NCBI RefSeq assembly: GCF_018332695.1
Contig: NZ_BOQN01000134.1
Coordinates: 1 to 37,633 of the forward strand
From: Paractinoplanes toevensis
GTDB taxonomy: Bacteria; Actinomycetota; Actinomycetes; Mycobacteriales; Micromonosporaceae
Reading direction: 5' to 3'
Length of the DNA: 37,633 nucleotides
Under the pieces are notes generated by a model. That model did not search any database. It was given only the letters and a program-made list of their open reading frames with translations, and was not told the DNA's origin. The number at the start of each line of letters is the position of its first letter. Positions within the stretch are counted from its first letter, which is position 1. The translations under genes and the position numbers were made by a program. Positions 1 through 7,509 of the stretch are shown piece by piece.

Positions 1-1990
1 CAACCCCATTAGCCCCACTCAGCTGGGCCAATCCGGACACGGCGCCAGTGGTCATGACCGGCCCGGCTGTCGGGCCGGATGGCGCAGTACCGGTGCCGCC
101 ATTGCCGCTGCCATTGCCGCCGTCGACCTCGCAGCAGTTGTCCGGCATGTTGTCCAGGGTCACAAAATAGGCGTCGCCATTGAGGATTCGGTCCCCACCG
201 TAGAAGACCGCGAGGAGGCTACCGACTTTTTCGTTTGCGGCAGGATCGACGGGATGGACTGCCGACGTCTGGTCCGCCGGGCCAGACGTCCGGTACATGT
301 TCTCTTCGCTGGCGAGGAACGGATATTCATCGCAATGCTTTTTTCCGATAATCTTATCAGGGTCGTTGGGGTCACGGACGTTCGCGTAATCGGCGCCGTA
401 CTGTGCCTTACAATAGACGTCCTGGTTCCTTGATGGCTTCGGGAAGAGCCTGTGGAGCGGTTTCCATCCGCCATCTTTATCGTCGGCTCCCACCGTCGGC
501 TGCTTGTAGTATCCACCCGGAACATATTGACCGGGGGCAGCATTCGCGTTTACTCTGCTCAAGTGGTGCATTGCATTGTGCATGAATTCCATCGCGTCCT
601 TGATGGTGTATTCCGCACCGTATTTGTCCTCATAAACAGCGTTGTAGTCGAGGTGGAAGTTTCCAGCGCTATCCGGAAACGAGCACCCTGCCTTGGTGTA
701 CACGTAGGTCGCGTTGTCGCACCTGCCCGTGATTTCTGCCGTGGCGGTCTTGACGCCGAGTAGGTCATTGTAGAAGACCACCTCGTATTTGAATCGACCG
801 CTCCGCTCGGCGCCACCGCTACCGTTAGGAGTGCTCGTCGTAATGATCTGGGTGTAGTGGTTAGTGCCCTTCGTCTTCCACTGCGCGAGGGGCCGGCTCT
901 CACCCTGGTCCGGTTCTGAATCACACTGCGATGGGGCTTCGTATTTGCAACCGACGTATATTCTCTGCGGCGTCAAGTCCTCCTGCACACCCCATGCCGG
1001 AACGATGGCGTCTACCCAGACATCCCAGGTGACCTGCCGCATGTTCTGCGCTCCACGCCCGATCACCGTGATCAATTCAGTGGCGGCTCCCACCTCTTCA
1101 CGAACCCCGTTCTCTATCACGAAGTTTCTAATAGTGAATACGCCCCTGAGGCAGACCGAAAAATGATTCTTGACGTACCAGTCGTGACCACCCGCCTTCA
1201 CATAGTCATCCTGGCATTCTTGCCACGTGATGTAGCTCTTCGAGCTTGACTTCACGACATCAGGATCATCCAGCGCAGCCTTCGCCAGGAGTTTCGGTGA
1301 GGCGCCGACGGACCGCCCGAGCGGATGGCCAGCCACGGCGGCTGCCGCGCTGACACCATTGGCGTCGGGGGCGGGGGGCGACGTCGCTGTCACGCCTTCA
1401 GACGGGGAGGCGTTGCCGGGCGCAGGGGAGGCCGGCGTCTCGGCGGAACCTTCCGTGGCCGACTGCGACGGCTCCGCTGTCGATGACGGTCCCGCTCCAG
1501 GCGGTGCCGTAGTCGCAGACCCGGAACTCGTCCAGGGCGTAGGCGAGCCGGCAGGCCCGGGCGCGGAGCCGGCGGGAGCCGGCGTCGCTGTTCCCGGGTC
1601 AGCGATGGGAGCCTCGTTAGCGTCGGTCAGGGCTGGTGGGACCACGACGGCGTCATCCGGTGCGTCCGGGTAGAAGTCAGGAACGTTGGAGTTCTGTCGC
1701 GTGTCTTCGACGGCCGCGTCCGCCTGGGCAGGCGTCATGGAGCCATTGATGTCGTTGACCACATCACTCCACGGCTGGGCAACCGGGTCGGCGACATCCA
1801 GCTGGGTGCCCGAGTCCGGATCGGTCATTCCGGACGCTGACCCCGGCGTGCCGTCGGGTGCCGCCGCGGTTTGCGGTGTACTCGATGCCGGGGAGGTAGA
1901 AGTGCCATCATCGGCGAGCGCCGGTGTGCTTTGAACAGTGGTGCACAACGCGGCGACGACAGCAACGACCGTTAACCGAATTCTGCGCAT
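1..1990 (-). CDS. Secreted protein with NucA/NucB-type deoxyribonuclease domain (partial, runs off left edge)
   Basis: The minus-strand frame is open from the ATG at 1990 to the window edge (663 codons, no stop). Residues 1-26 form a Sec signal peptide with an ALA cleavage site before DD. Residues 27-230 are a Pro/Ala/Ser/Thr-rich spacer containing SNVPDFYPDA. A Cys-containing region follows, then CDEYPF (residues 553-558) and, further on, a LLAVFYGGDRIL stretch. CDEYPF is the signature of the NucA/NucB DNase family (extracellular or surface DNases). The same block occurs in the large secreted protein at 29922-34580. A Gly-rich segment follows the domain, so a further C-terminal part lies outside the window. 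Start choice: the signal peptide begins there and TGGGA lies just upstream. The nuclease call is from motifs; activity is inferred. A SUKH gene lies about 1 kb away on the other strand. Confidence 0.75.
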   Translation of the reverse strand, partial: MRRIRLTVVAVVAALCTTVQSTPALADDGTSTSPASSTPQTAAAPDGTPGSASGMTDPDSGTQLDVADPVAQPWSDVVNDINGSMTPAQADAAVEDTRQNSNVPDFYPDAPDDAVVVPPALTDANEAPIADPGTATPAPAGSAPGPAGSPTPWTSSGSATTAPPGAGPSSTAEPSQSATEGSAETPASPAPGNASPSEGVTATSPPAPDANGVSAAAAVAGHPLGRSVGASPKLLAKAALDDPDVVKSSSKSYITWQECQDDYVKAGGHDWYVKNHFSVCLRGVFTIRNFVIENGVREEVGAATELITVIGRGAQNMRQVTWDVWVDAIVPAWGVQEDLTPQRIYVGCKYEAPSQCDSEPDQGESRPLAQWKTKGTNHYTQIITTSTPNGSGGAERSGRFKYEVVFYNDLLGVKTATAEITGRCDNATYVYTKAGCSFPDSAGNFHLDYNAVYEDKYGAEYTIKDAMEFMHNAMHHLSRVNANAAPGQYVPGGYYKQPTVGADDKDGGWKPLHRLFPKPSRNQDVYCKAQYGADYANVRDPNDPDKIIGKKHCDEYPFLASEENMYRTSGPADQTSAVHPVDPAANEKVGSLLAVFYGGDRILNGDAYFVTLDNMPDNCCEVDGGNGSGNGGTGTAPSGPTAGPVMTTGAVSGLAQLSGANGV

Positions 1991-2389
1991 AATGTCCCAA
2001 ATGTCGGAGAGACGGCAAGCGTAGCGACCTGTGGTTGCGCTGAGGACCGCCTGTGATCTTCCTTTGAACGACAAAGTAGGTATTCGGGTAAGGGACGCCT
2101 CAAACAAACATCAACCGGCGGTTGGACTCAGCCGTGTGGTTTCCGCGCCGCAGACGCTGTCATCACGCAACATCGGACTCACGCGCAGCAGAAGAAACAC
2201 GGTGCAGCCCGGCGGCGCCAAATGAAATCGATACGTTCGGTCGGCTATTACCGGCTGAACGATCGCGGTTGGTCGACCTGCGGTACTACTCGACGAGCCG
2301 TAATTCCTGACCACTCCACTCTCGCCGGTAGAGACAGAATGACCAGTGCCACTAGCATTCGTAGGTCCCCGATTGGGAAGGATGGGGTG
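1991..2389. other. Intergenic region between divergent genes
   Basis: This 399-base gap separates two divergently transcribed secreted-protein genes and must hold both promoters. No convincing ORF, tRNA or terminator hairpin was seen. The base just upstream of 2390 carries AAGGATGGGG, a Shine-Dalgarno-like purine run serving the plus-strand gene. Confidence 0.4.
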
Positions 2390-2740
2390 ATGAGACTCCG
2401 CCACCTCACCACGACGACGCTGGTCGTCTTGTGCGTAGCCATGGCGGCTGGAAGCTCGGCATACGGCGAAAGCTCCGCGCCGGCGCCGAACCCGACGCCT
2501 TCGACGCAACCGCCCGCTCCAATCGAACAGGGACATCGCCTTGACATCGGTGTCCAAGACACAGCCGCTCCTCATCCCAGCGGCCAAACCCTCGACGAGC
2601 TGATCGGCGAACTCAACCGGCCCATGACGCCAGCCGAGGCGGCGGCAGCCGCCGCCGAGACCCGCGCGAAGTCCAACGTTCCCGACTTCTACCCGGACGC
2701 AGCCGACGATCCAGCGGTAGCGCCGCCGCCACTCGACTGA
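2390..2740 (+). CDS. Small secreted protein matching the N-terminal region of the NucA/NucB protein
   Basis: This 116-residue protein has a signal peptide (MRLRHLTTTT, then a hydrophobic core ending near SSAYG), a Pro-rich stretch, and a C-terminal block MTPAEAAAAAAETRAKSNVP followed by DFYPDAADD and PPP. That block matches MTPAQADAAVEDTRQNSNVP, DFYPDAPDD and VPP in the divergent protein starting at 1990. The protein stops right after the shared block and has no nuclease domain. The start is chosen for the signal peptide and a purine-rich AAGGATGGGG ribosome-binding stretch; a GTG sits one codon upstream. It could be a truncated duplicate, or a secreted partner or inhibitor sharing an interaction segment. 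No database family is recognised. Confidence 0.7.
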   Translation: MRLRHLTTTTLVVLCVAMAAGSSAYGESSAPAPNPTPSTQPPAPIEQGHRLDIGVQDTAAPHPSGQTLDELIGELNRPMTPAEAAAAAAETRAKSNVPDFYPDAADDPAVAPPPLD

Positions 2741-2978
2741 CGGCAGCCCCCTACAGGCCAACAAGCCAACGGGTGCGGGATGACGACAACGCCCCCGCCA
2801 GCAGCTTGGCCTTGGCCGATGATCTTCGTAGCTTCGGGTTGATAGCCTGATCCCCGCCCTCCGGACGTAGCCCATTGGGCGATTGGTCCGGTGTCGTGAT
2901 GAAGCATTTACGGCTCGCAGGCACCGAGTTGGGTCGGCGAGGATGAGTTTTGGTCCGAGCCGAGCAAGGCTGTCATGC

Positions 2979-3662
2979 ATGATGAACGGCATGACCGACG
3001 ACGTAGCGACGTTCTGGCGCGACATCGTAAGCTGGCTGGAAACCAATACTCCATGCGAGATTGTACGGATACGTCCACCAGCGTCGGACGCATCGATCGC
3101 CGAAATAGAGTCCGCCATTGGCCACCCGGTGCCTGATTCGATGCGACAATGGTGGCAGTTGACCGACGGCGTTACGCAAGTCGGCACTCCCGTCATACCG
3201 CCACGTTTCGCCCCTCTACCCTGCGCGATGGCATTGCAGGAAATGCAGCTGCGACTCTCAATTATGACGGACGAGCCCATCATTCCGAATGATGGTTCAA
3301 TCGATACCGCAGGCGAGAGCACTCACCGTTTTCACCATCTCTTCCTGCCGATCGCCGAAGATAACAGCGGTGACCTAATATGTATTGATCTGCGCTCGGG
3401 GCATTTGCAAGGGTGCCTTATCCTCTGGGACCATGAGGGTGGATGGCACGATGCCTTCCTCTGGACAAACGTGGCCGCGATGCTCGAGGACGTCCGCAAC
3501 GCCATGCGTGACGGAACACCAGCGCTATCTGCATACGCTATCCGTCACGCCCGATACTTCGCAGGATACGACATCGAACATGTGGCCTGGAAGGCCGATG
3601 TCTCGCCGTCCATGGAACTCAGTTGGAAAAGCGAAAGGGTGGAAGTTCCCGACGTCGAATGA
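2979..3662 (+). CDS. SMI1/KNR4 (SUKH) family protein, putative immunity protein
   Basis: About 227 residues. It opens with an FWRDIVSWLE helix, then the SUKH-like pattern in which an acidic helix (IAEIESAIGHPVPDSMRQWW) is followed by LTDG, and later GDLICIDLRSG and LFLPIAEDNSG. In this family the fold typically neutralises a cognate toxin, often a nuclease, in the cytoplasm. It aligns along its length with the protein at 28363-29001 (ETNTP/ETHAP; QGCLILWDHEGG/QGCVMKMFHEGG; NVAAMLEDV/SIAAMLAET). ATG 2979 has AAGG nine bases upstream; the ATG at 2991 matches the start of the paralogue and is the alternative. Both copies sit near a secreted NucA/NucB protein, suggesting a functional link that is not proven. 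Confidence 0.8.
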   Translation: MMNGMTDDVATFWRDIVSWLETNTPCEIVRIRPPASDASIAEIESAIGHPVPDSMRQWWQLTDGVTQVGTPVIPPRFAPLPCAMALQEMQLRLSIMTDEPIIPNDGSIDTAGESTHRFHHLFLPIAEDNSGDLICIDLRSGHLQGCLILWDHEGGWHDAFLWTNVAAMLEDVRNAMRDGTPALSAYAIRHARYFAGYDIEHVAWKADVSPSMELSWKSERVEVPDVE

Positions 3663-3839
3663 TCCGAATTCACCAGCCAGCGATCAATAACGACCATAAC
3701 CTCGCAGACGGTACCCAGAACAGGGCCCGACGAGTTGCAGAGATGGATGATCGAACCGCAGACAGGCGCCCGACACTTCGCCAAACGCATCCACGAGATG
3801 ATCATCCGCCCGACGAACTAATGCACTCAGGCCGTTGGG

Positions 3840-4080
3840 GTCGGGGCTGAGGTGGGCCAGCCGCGTGCGGGGACCGTCGCAATTTCGGGTGAACGCAGCG
3901 GTGATCTGGGTGGCTCAGGGGCAGGTGGCAGGGATGTGCAGCCAGCGGCGGTGTTGGACGCGGGTGAGCCGGGCAGTGGTGTGCAGCAGCCAGTAGCGCA
4001 GTCGTTTCGGTTCAGCTTGGGCGAGGTCCCCGTCTAGGGCGTGCAGTTGTAGCCAGGCGATCAGGTCGGCGGCGCTTGCT
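3840..4080 (-). pseudogene. IS1380-family transposase C-terminal remnant
   Basis: The minus strand encodes ADLIAWLQLHALDGDLAQAE followed by PKRLRYWLLHTTARL. This is the C-terminal signature of IS1380-type DDE transposases (LLAW...L.GELA.AEPKRLRY.LLHTAARL). Translation then meets a TGA at HIPATCP*ATQITAAF, where the family normally has Trp, so the reading frame is broken by a nonsense codon. The catalytic N-terminal two thirds are absent. No inverted repeats were found. Confidence 0.7.
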
Positions 4081-4317
4081 CTATCTCGCTCGTCGATGTC
4101 CGAGCGGTGAATGCGGCTTGCTGCTGGGCGTCGGTGAGCTCCGCCAACGATCGGTGCCACCCCTACACCCCGTTGGGCCGAGATCGCACACGGAAGCTGA
4201 ACGCCGACAAACCCCACCGGGATGCCCGGGAACAGGTGATGGCCGCGGTTGTTGCTCGATAGTCTCCCGGAATGAGTGCGCTCGGCCGCTGATGGCTCAG
4301 GAGAACACCGCAAGTGA

Positions 4318-4512
4318 CCTCTCGCGTACCTTGTCGAACTCGATCCGCTCCCGCTCGTTGAGGTCCTGGGTCTGCCCGAGGGCGAGTACACCGCGCGGCG
4401 AGAGGCGAGAGCCGGCGGCCGTCGCAGCCGCCTCGATCTGCTGATCTGCGCGTCAGGTGCCACCGACCCAGTTGCGGTGCTGGAGCTGAAGGGCGCTTCA
4501 GGCGAGCAGGGC
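4318..4512 (+). pseudogene. PD-(D/E)xK nuclease-like gene fragment
   Basis: An in-frame stretch reads LAYLVELDPLPLVEVLGLPE, GEYTARREARAGG, then RSRLDLLI and VAVLELKGAS. The Asp of RLDLLI and the ExK of LELK have the order and spacing of a PD-(D/E)xK nuclease core. It has no start codon (a TGA lies directly upstream at 4315-4317), and similarity appears to end just after the LELK motif. It is therefore an internal fragment. Identification rests on the motif pair only. Confidence 0.5.
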
Positions 4513-4544
4513 TGGACGCCGCGCACGCTCGTGCCGAGGAGATT

Positions 4545-4712
4545 GCGCACGATCATTCCCACGTGAGCATGCCCATCTGGCAGCTCCACGTCGACCATGC
4601 CGAGCCGGATCCACTTGCTCTCGTACAGCGACCGCTGCCCGTAGACGCGCCAACGGCTCTCGTCGTCGGGCTCCGGCGGGGTGAAGGCGTCATCAGGCTA
4701 TGTCTGCGTCAC
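4545..4712 (-). pseudogene. NUDIX hydrolase N-terminal remnant
   Basis: From a GTG at 4712 the minus strand reads VTQT, then a TAG, then DDAFTPPEPDDESRWRVYGQ and RSLYESKWIRLGMVDVELPDG. The RWRVYG-RSLYESKWIRLG-VDVELPDG pattern is typical of the N-terminal strands of actinobacterial NUDIX proteins, upstream of the Nudix box. The Nudix box itself is missing and codon 5 is a stop. It abuts the PD-(D/E)xK fragment on the opposite strand. Confidence 0.55.
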
Positions 4713-4815
4713 CCCGTCATTGTCTCCACTCGCGGCGTGAACGGTCACGCGCGGGTCGATGCCCCTTCATGGGTCGCTGGCCAGGTACTGGCCCCGCATC
4801 GGCCTCTGGGCTCGT

Positions 4816-6162
4816 CTACGCCTCAGACAGCTGATACCGCAGGGTGCTGTACTCCGTCCCGGGAACGACAGACCAGCCCGCCGGCCATCGATCATGCCGG
4901 CCATCCCGATTAACTATCCGGCAGGACCCGAAACCCATACTGCCGAGGCCGTCGCGGTGGGTGGCCTCGTCGAACTTGGCCGTCCCGTAGAAGGTGGCTC
5001 TGTGGAACCAGACGTTCCCGGCGAAGGTGGCTCCGCCGAACTCGGCGGTCCAGGCGAAGGTGGCCGAGCCGAACTCGGCGGTTCCAGTAAAGGTGGCTGC
5101 GTTGAACCAGGCGTTCACCGTAAAGGTGGCCCCGTTGAACCGGGCATCCATGGTGAAGGTAGCTCCTTCGAACCACGCATCCCCGGTGAAAGTGGCTCCT
5201 TCGAACAAGGCATCCCCGGTGAAAGTGGCTCCGCCGAACTCGGCGTTCTCCGTGAAGGTGGCTCCGCGGAACCATGCTTCCCCCATGAACGTGGCCCCGC
5301 CGAATCTGGCGCTTCTGATCGCAGCGCGGATGAGTGTCCAGTCGACGAGGGTTGCGCCGGTGAGGTCGAGGTCGATACGCGGCCAGAACTGTTGGCGGGG
5401 GTTCGCTTCCATGCCCTTGAGGTCGGCGGTGGGTATGTCGTCGGGCCGGCGGAGGTGGGCGGTGAGGATGCGCTGGGCCGTGAGCCGCACCTGGAGTTCT
5501 TGTCGCCGGTCGCGGCCGGACGCCGCACCGGCGTCTGTTGCGGTCGCGGCTACGCCCGCAGGGTGGGTGTTCTTGGTCGGCTCAGCCGGTGGGGTGTACG
5601 GCATCCGTAGGTAGGCGCAGATGACGTTGACGATGGTTTGCCGCTGGCCAGGGTTGTTCTCCGCGACACGTTCGAGGGCGTACAAGCCACCCAGCCGGAC
5701 GGCGGCATCGGTCGAGCCGAGTTGCTCAACGGCTTTGGTGTACAGCTCGGTCACGCGCCGGTCGGCGGCATCAGCCTCCAGATGCGTCTGCTTGCGCAGC
5801 TCATGATCCTGCTTGCTGAGCTCGAGCTGATGGCTGCGTTCGGACAGTTGCTGTCGGCGGACGCTCAACAGCAGCGCGGCGGCGGCGCCCCCGGCGGCGA
5901 TGAACCCGAGCCCATACTTAATCGCATCGATCTCCAGCTGGGCACGGTCGGCGCCGTGCAGCCGGTTGGCGATCAGCCACATCCCGATAAGACCGACGAT
6001 ACCGAGTCCGGCGACAGTAGCCGCGACGGTGAAGATCCCGCGGTCGGACAGCAGCCACGGCCAGCGCAGCCCCGGCGACTCGGGTCGGTCAGCCTGGCCC
6101 TGCAGGTCGCCTGCTTGCTTCTCGGCCGGAAGCCGGTCGTTGGCTTGGTCTCGATCTGCCAC
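4816..6162 (-). CDS. Membrane-anchored pentapeptide-repeat protein
   Basis: 448 residues. Two hydrophobic segments (about residues 43-66 and 84-104) are followed by a charged helical region (about 105-145) and a conserved helix with RLGGLYALERVAENNPGQRQ. The C-terminal third holds pentapeptide-type repeats of the GATFTGDAWF kind, with Phe at the central positions, from roughly residue 285 to 400. Such repeats fold as a right-handed quadrilateral beta-helix. The N-terminus would place the solenoid on one face of the membrane, probably cytoplasmic. The 10-residue periodicity is visible as 30-base repeats in the DNA (about 4975-5310). The start is GTG at 6162 with only a weak ribosome-binding site. 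The family is common in actinomycetes but its function is unknown. Confidence 0.8.
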   Translation of the reverse strand: MADRDQANDRLPAEKQAGDLQGQADRPESPGLRWPWLLSDRGIFTVAATVAGLGIVGLIGMWLIANRLHGADRAQLEIDAIKYGLGFIAAGGAAAALLLSVRRQQLSERSHQLELSKQDHELRKQTHLEADAADRRVTELYTKAVEQLGSTDAAVRLGGLYALERVAENNPGQRQTIVNVICAYLRMPYTPPAEPTKNTHPAGVAATATDAGAASGRDRRQELQVRLTAQRILTAHLRRPDDIPTADLKGMEANPRQQFWPRIDLDLTGATLVDWTLIRAAIRSARFGGATFMGEAWFRGATFTENAEFGGATFTGDALFEGATFTGDAWFEGATFTMDARFNGATFTVNAWFNAATFTGTAEFGSATFAWTAEFGGATFAGNVWFHRATFYGTAKFDEATHRDGLGSMGFGSCRIVNRDGRHDRWPAGWSVVPGTEYSTLRYQLSEA

Positions 6163-6447
6163 AAGCGCATGGTGACCGATCCATACACGCGGAGCATCAC
6201 TCTATCGGGTTGCTGTCTTGCCATTTCGGACTGCCGATTCCGATCAGGAGAGCGGCGAGATAGCCATGAACCAACTACTACGGCCTCGCTGAGGCCTGAG
6301 CTAACCGAACCGCGCAACCGGGCCGCCGAGCGTCTGTTGCGGCGCTTGCAAGGCAGGAATCCCGCACGATGGTTCGCGGTCGGATCCTCCTCGGACGGGG
6401 TAACGTCCCAAATTCGGCCAGTGCTACCCCGCCTACGGTCGTGGGTC

Positions 6448-7110
6448 CTACGGAGCGGTACGGCGAAGCCGACCGACCCACCAGGAATGGGTAATCAACA
6501 GGGGGGCATCATCTCGTCGCACCAGGATCCGCAATGTCGGCGCCTTCGCTGAGGAGTCGAACACCTCGTCGGCGCGACGGAGGTCGGCCTGTCGTAGGTG
6601 CTCGACGCGCCGCACCGTGTCGAGGTCATCCACCGTGGCGCGGCCCGTACTTTGCCCCGGCTTCGGGATGAGCGCGGCGTAGAGGTCTGTGGTGAGGTCG
6701 CTCTCGGCGAACTCCAGCAGCGGGTAGTAGGAGTTCGCGCTGGCGGTCTGCCGGATGAACACCACGATCCGGCCTCGATCCGCCCGTCGGTAGGCGGAAC
6801 GGCCGCCCTCCTCGCTGCCGACCACGAACACGTATTCGTCGTCGTCGCGACGGACCGTATACCGGGTGGCGTCGACGTACTTCGCCTCGCCGGTCGGCCA
6901 CCGGTAGGTGAACGATCGGGGTGGCAGCGCCTTTGTGTCGCTGATCGAGAAGTCGATCGGGTCACCGGCGGTGTCGATTATCGCCGGTTCGCTGCCTGGC
7001 GGGGCAACCGTTGCCGTCGAGTTGAGCAGCCCGCGGATACGTCCGGAAGTCCGGTCGATGTCGTCCAGGAGCATCCGGATCTCGGCGGCGGTTTGGCCTG
7101 ATACCGTCAT
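6448..7110 (-). CDS. Protein of unknown function
   Basis: 220 residues, not recognised. The start is well defined: GGAGG lies five bases upstream of ATG 7110, giving MTVSGQTAAEIRMLLDDIDR. The N-terminus is a predicted amphipathic helix. The middle has FTYRWPTGEAKYVDATRYTV and DDDEYVFVVGSEEGG, strand-rich patterns, and a polar C-terminus ending WWVGRLRRTAP. No signal peptide or membrane segment is seen. Two copies of an AGTA-N5-TACT palindrome lie directly upstream of the ribosome-binding site, so expression is probably repressible. Confidence 0.65.
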   Translation of the reverse strand: MTVSGQTAAEIRMLLDDIDRTSGRIRGLLNSTATVAPPGSEPAIIDTAGDPIDFSISDTKALPPRSFTYRWPTGEAKYVDATRYTVRRDDDEYVFVVGSEEGGRSAYRRADRGRIVVFIRQTASANSYYPLLEFAESDLTTDLYAALIPKPGQSTGRATVDDLDTVRRVEHLRQADLRRADEVFDSSAKAPTLRILVRRDDAPLLITHSWWVGRLRRTAP

Positions 7111-7121
7111 GGACGCCTCCG

Positions 7122-7177
7122 AGTAAAAAATACTGTCAGGAACACTCTGGCCCGTACGTTCGAAGTAAGCAATACTT
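7122..7177. promoter_or_regulatory. Paired AGTA-N5-TACT palindromes, putative operator
   Basis: Two inverted repeats of the same form lie upstream of the gene starting at 7110: AGTA-AAAAA-TACT at 7122-7134 and AAGTA-AGCAA-TACTT at 7163-7177. Their centres are 42 bases apart, about four helical turns. The proximal copy sits two bases from the GGAGG ribosome-binding site. Arrangement and spacing suit a dimeric repressor. Inferred from sequence only. Confidence 0.4.
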
Positions 7178-7509
7178 GCGGCAGAGTCTTTTTTTACTTG
7201 GACAGTTACGCGTCGGCGTACGGCGCCAGACGGTCTCGCAGGAGCCAGGATCGCCACGTGGGAGCGGGACTCCGGGGGTCTCTGCTCGGCGATGCGTCTC
7301 GGGAACTGCCTGCGTTCGGTTGGGCTGCCGATCGGGAAGGCCGTATTGATGAGACGAACGCTCTTCGCGGCGGCACTCCGACGCCGGCATTGATTCGCCG
7401 TTGACCGGTTGATCAGTCCTGCTGATCTAGCAAGGTCGTGCCGACGAAGGTGGGCACGCAGTCATGGCGAGTGCGGCGGAGTGCTGCGGATATGCACCAT
7501 AAGTCGACC
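7178..7509. other. Intergenic stretch with no supported gene
   Basis: About 330 bases between the palindrome pair and the stop of the STAND gene. A T-rich run (about 7188-7195) lies near the palindromes. The open frames here have no good start or ribosome-binding site, and no RNA gene was recognised. Confidence 0.35.

Noticed and set aside
2111..3322. 403-residue minus-strand open frame
   Set aside because: It lies antisense to the SUKH gene and the small secreted gene, has Arg/Ser-rich random composition and no domain.
4975..5310. Regular 30-base repeats, considered as a CRISPR array
   Set aside because: They are in-frame coding repeats with varying sequence and no conserved repeat-spacer alternation.
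4759..5610. Plus-strand repeat-rich frame (Gly/Glu/Ser repeats)
   Set aside because: Antisense reading of the pentapeptide-repeat gene; its repeats are the reflection of the real 30-base units.
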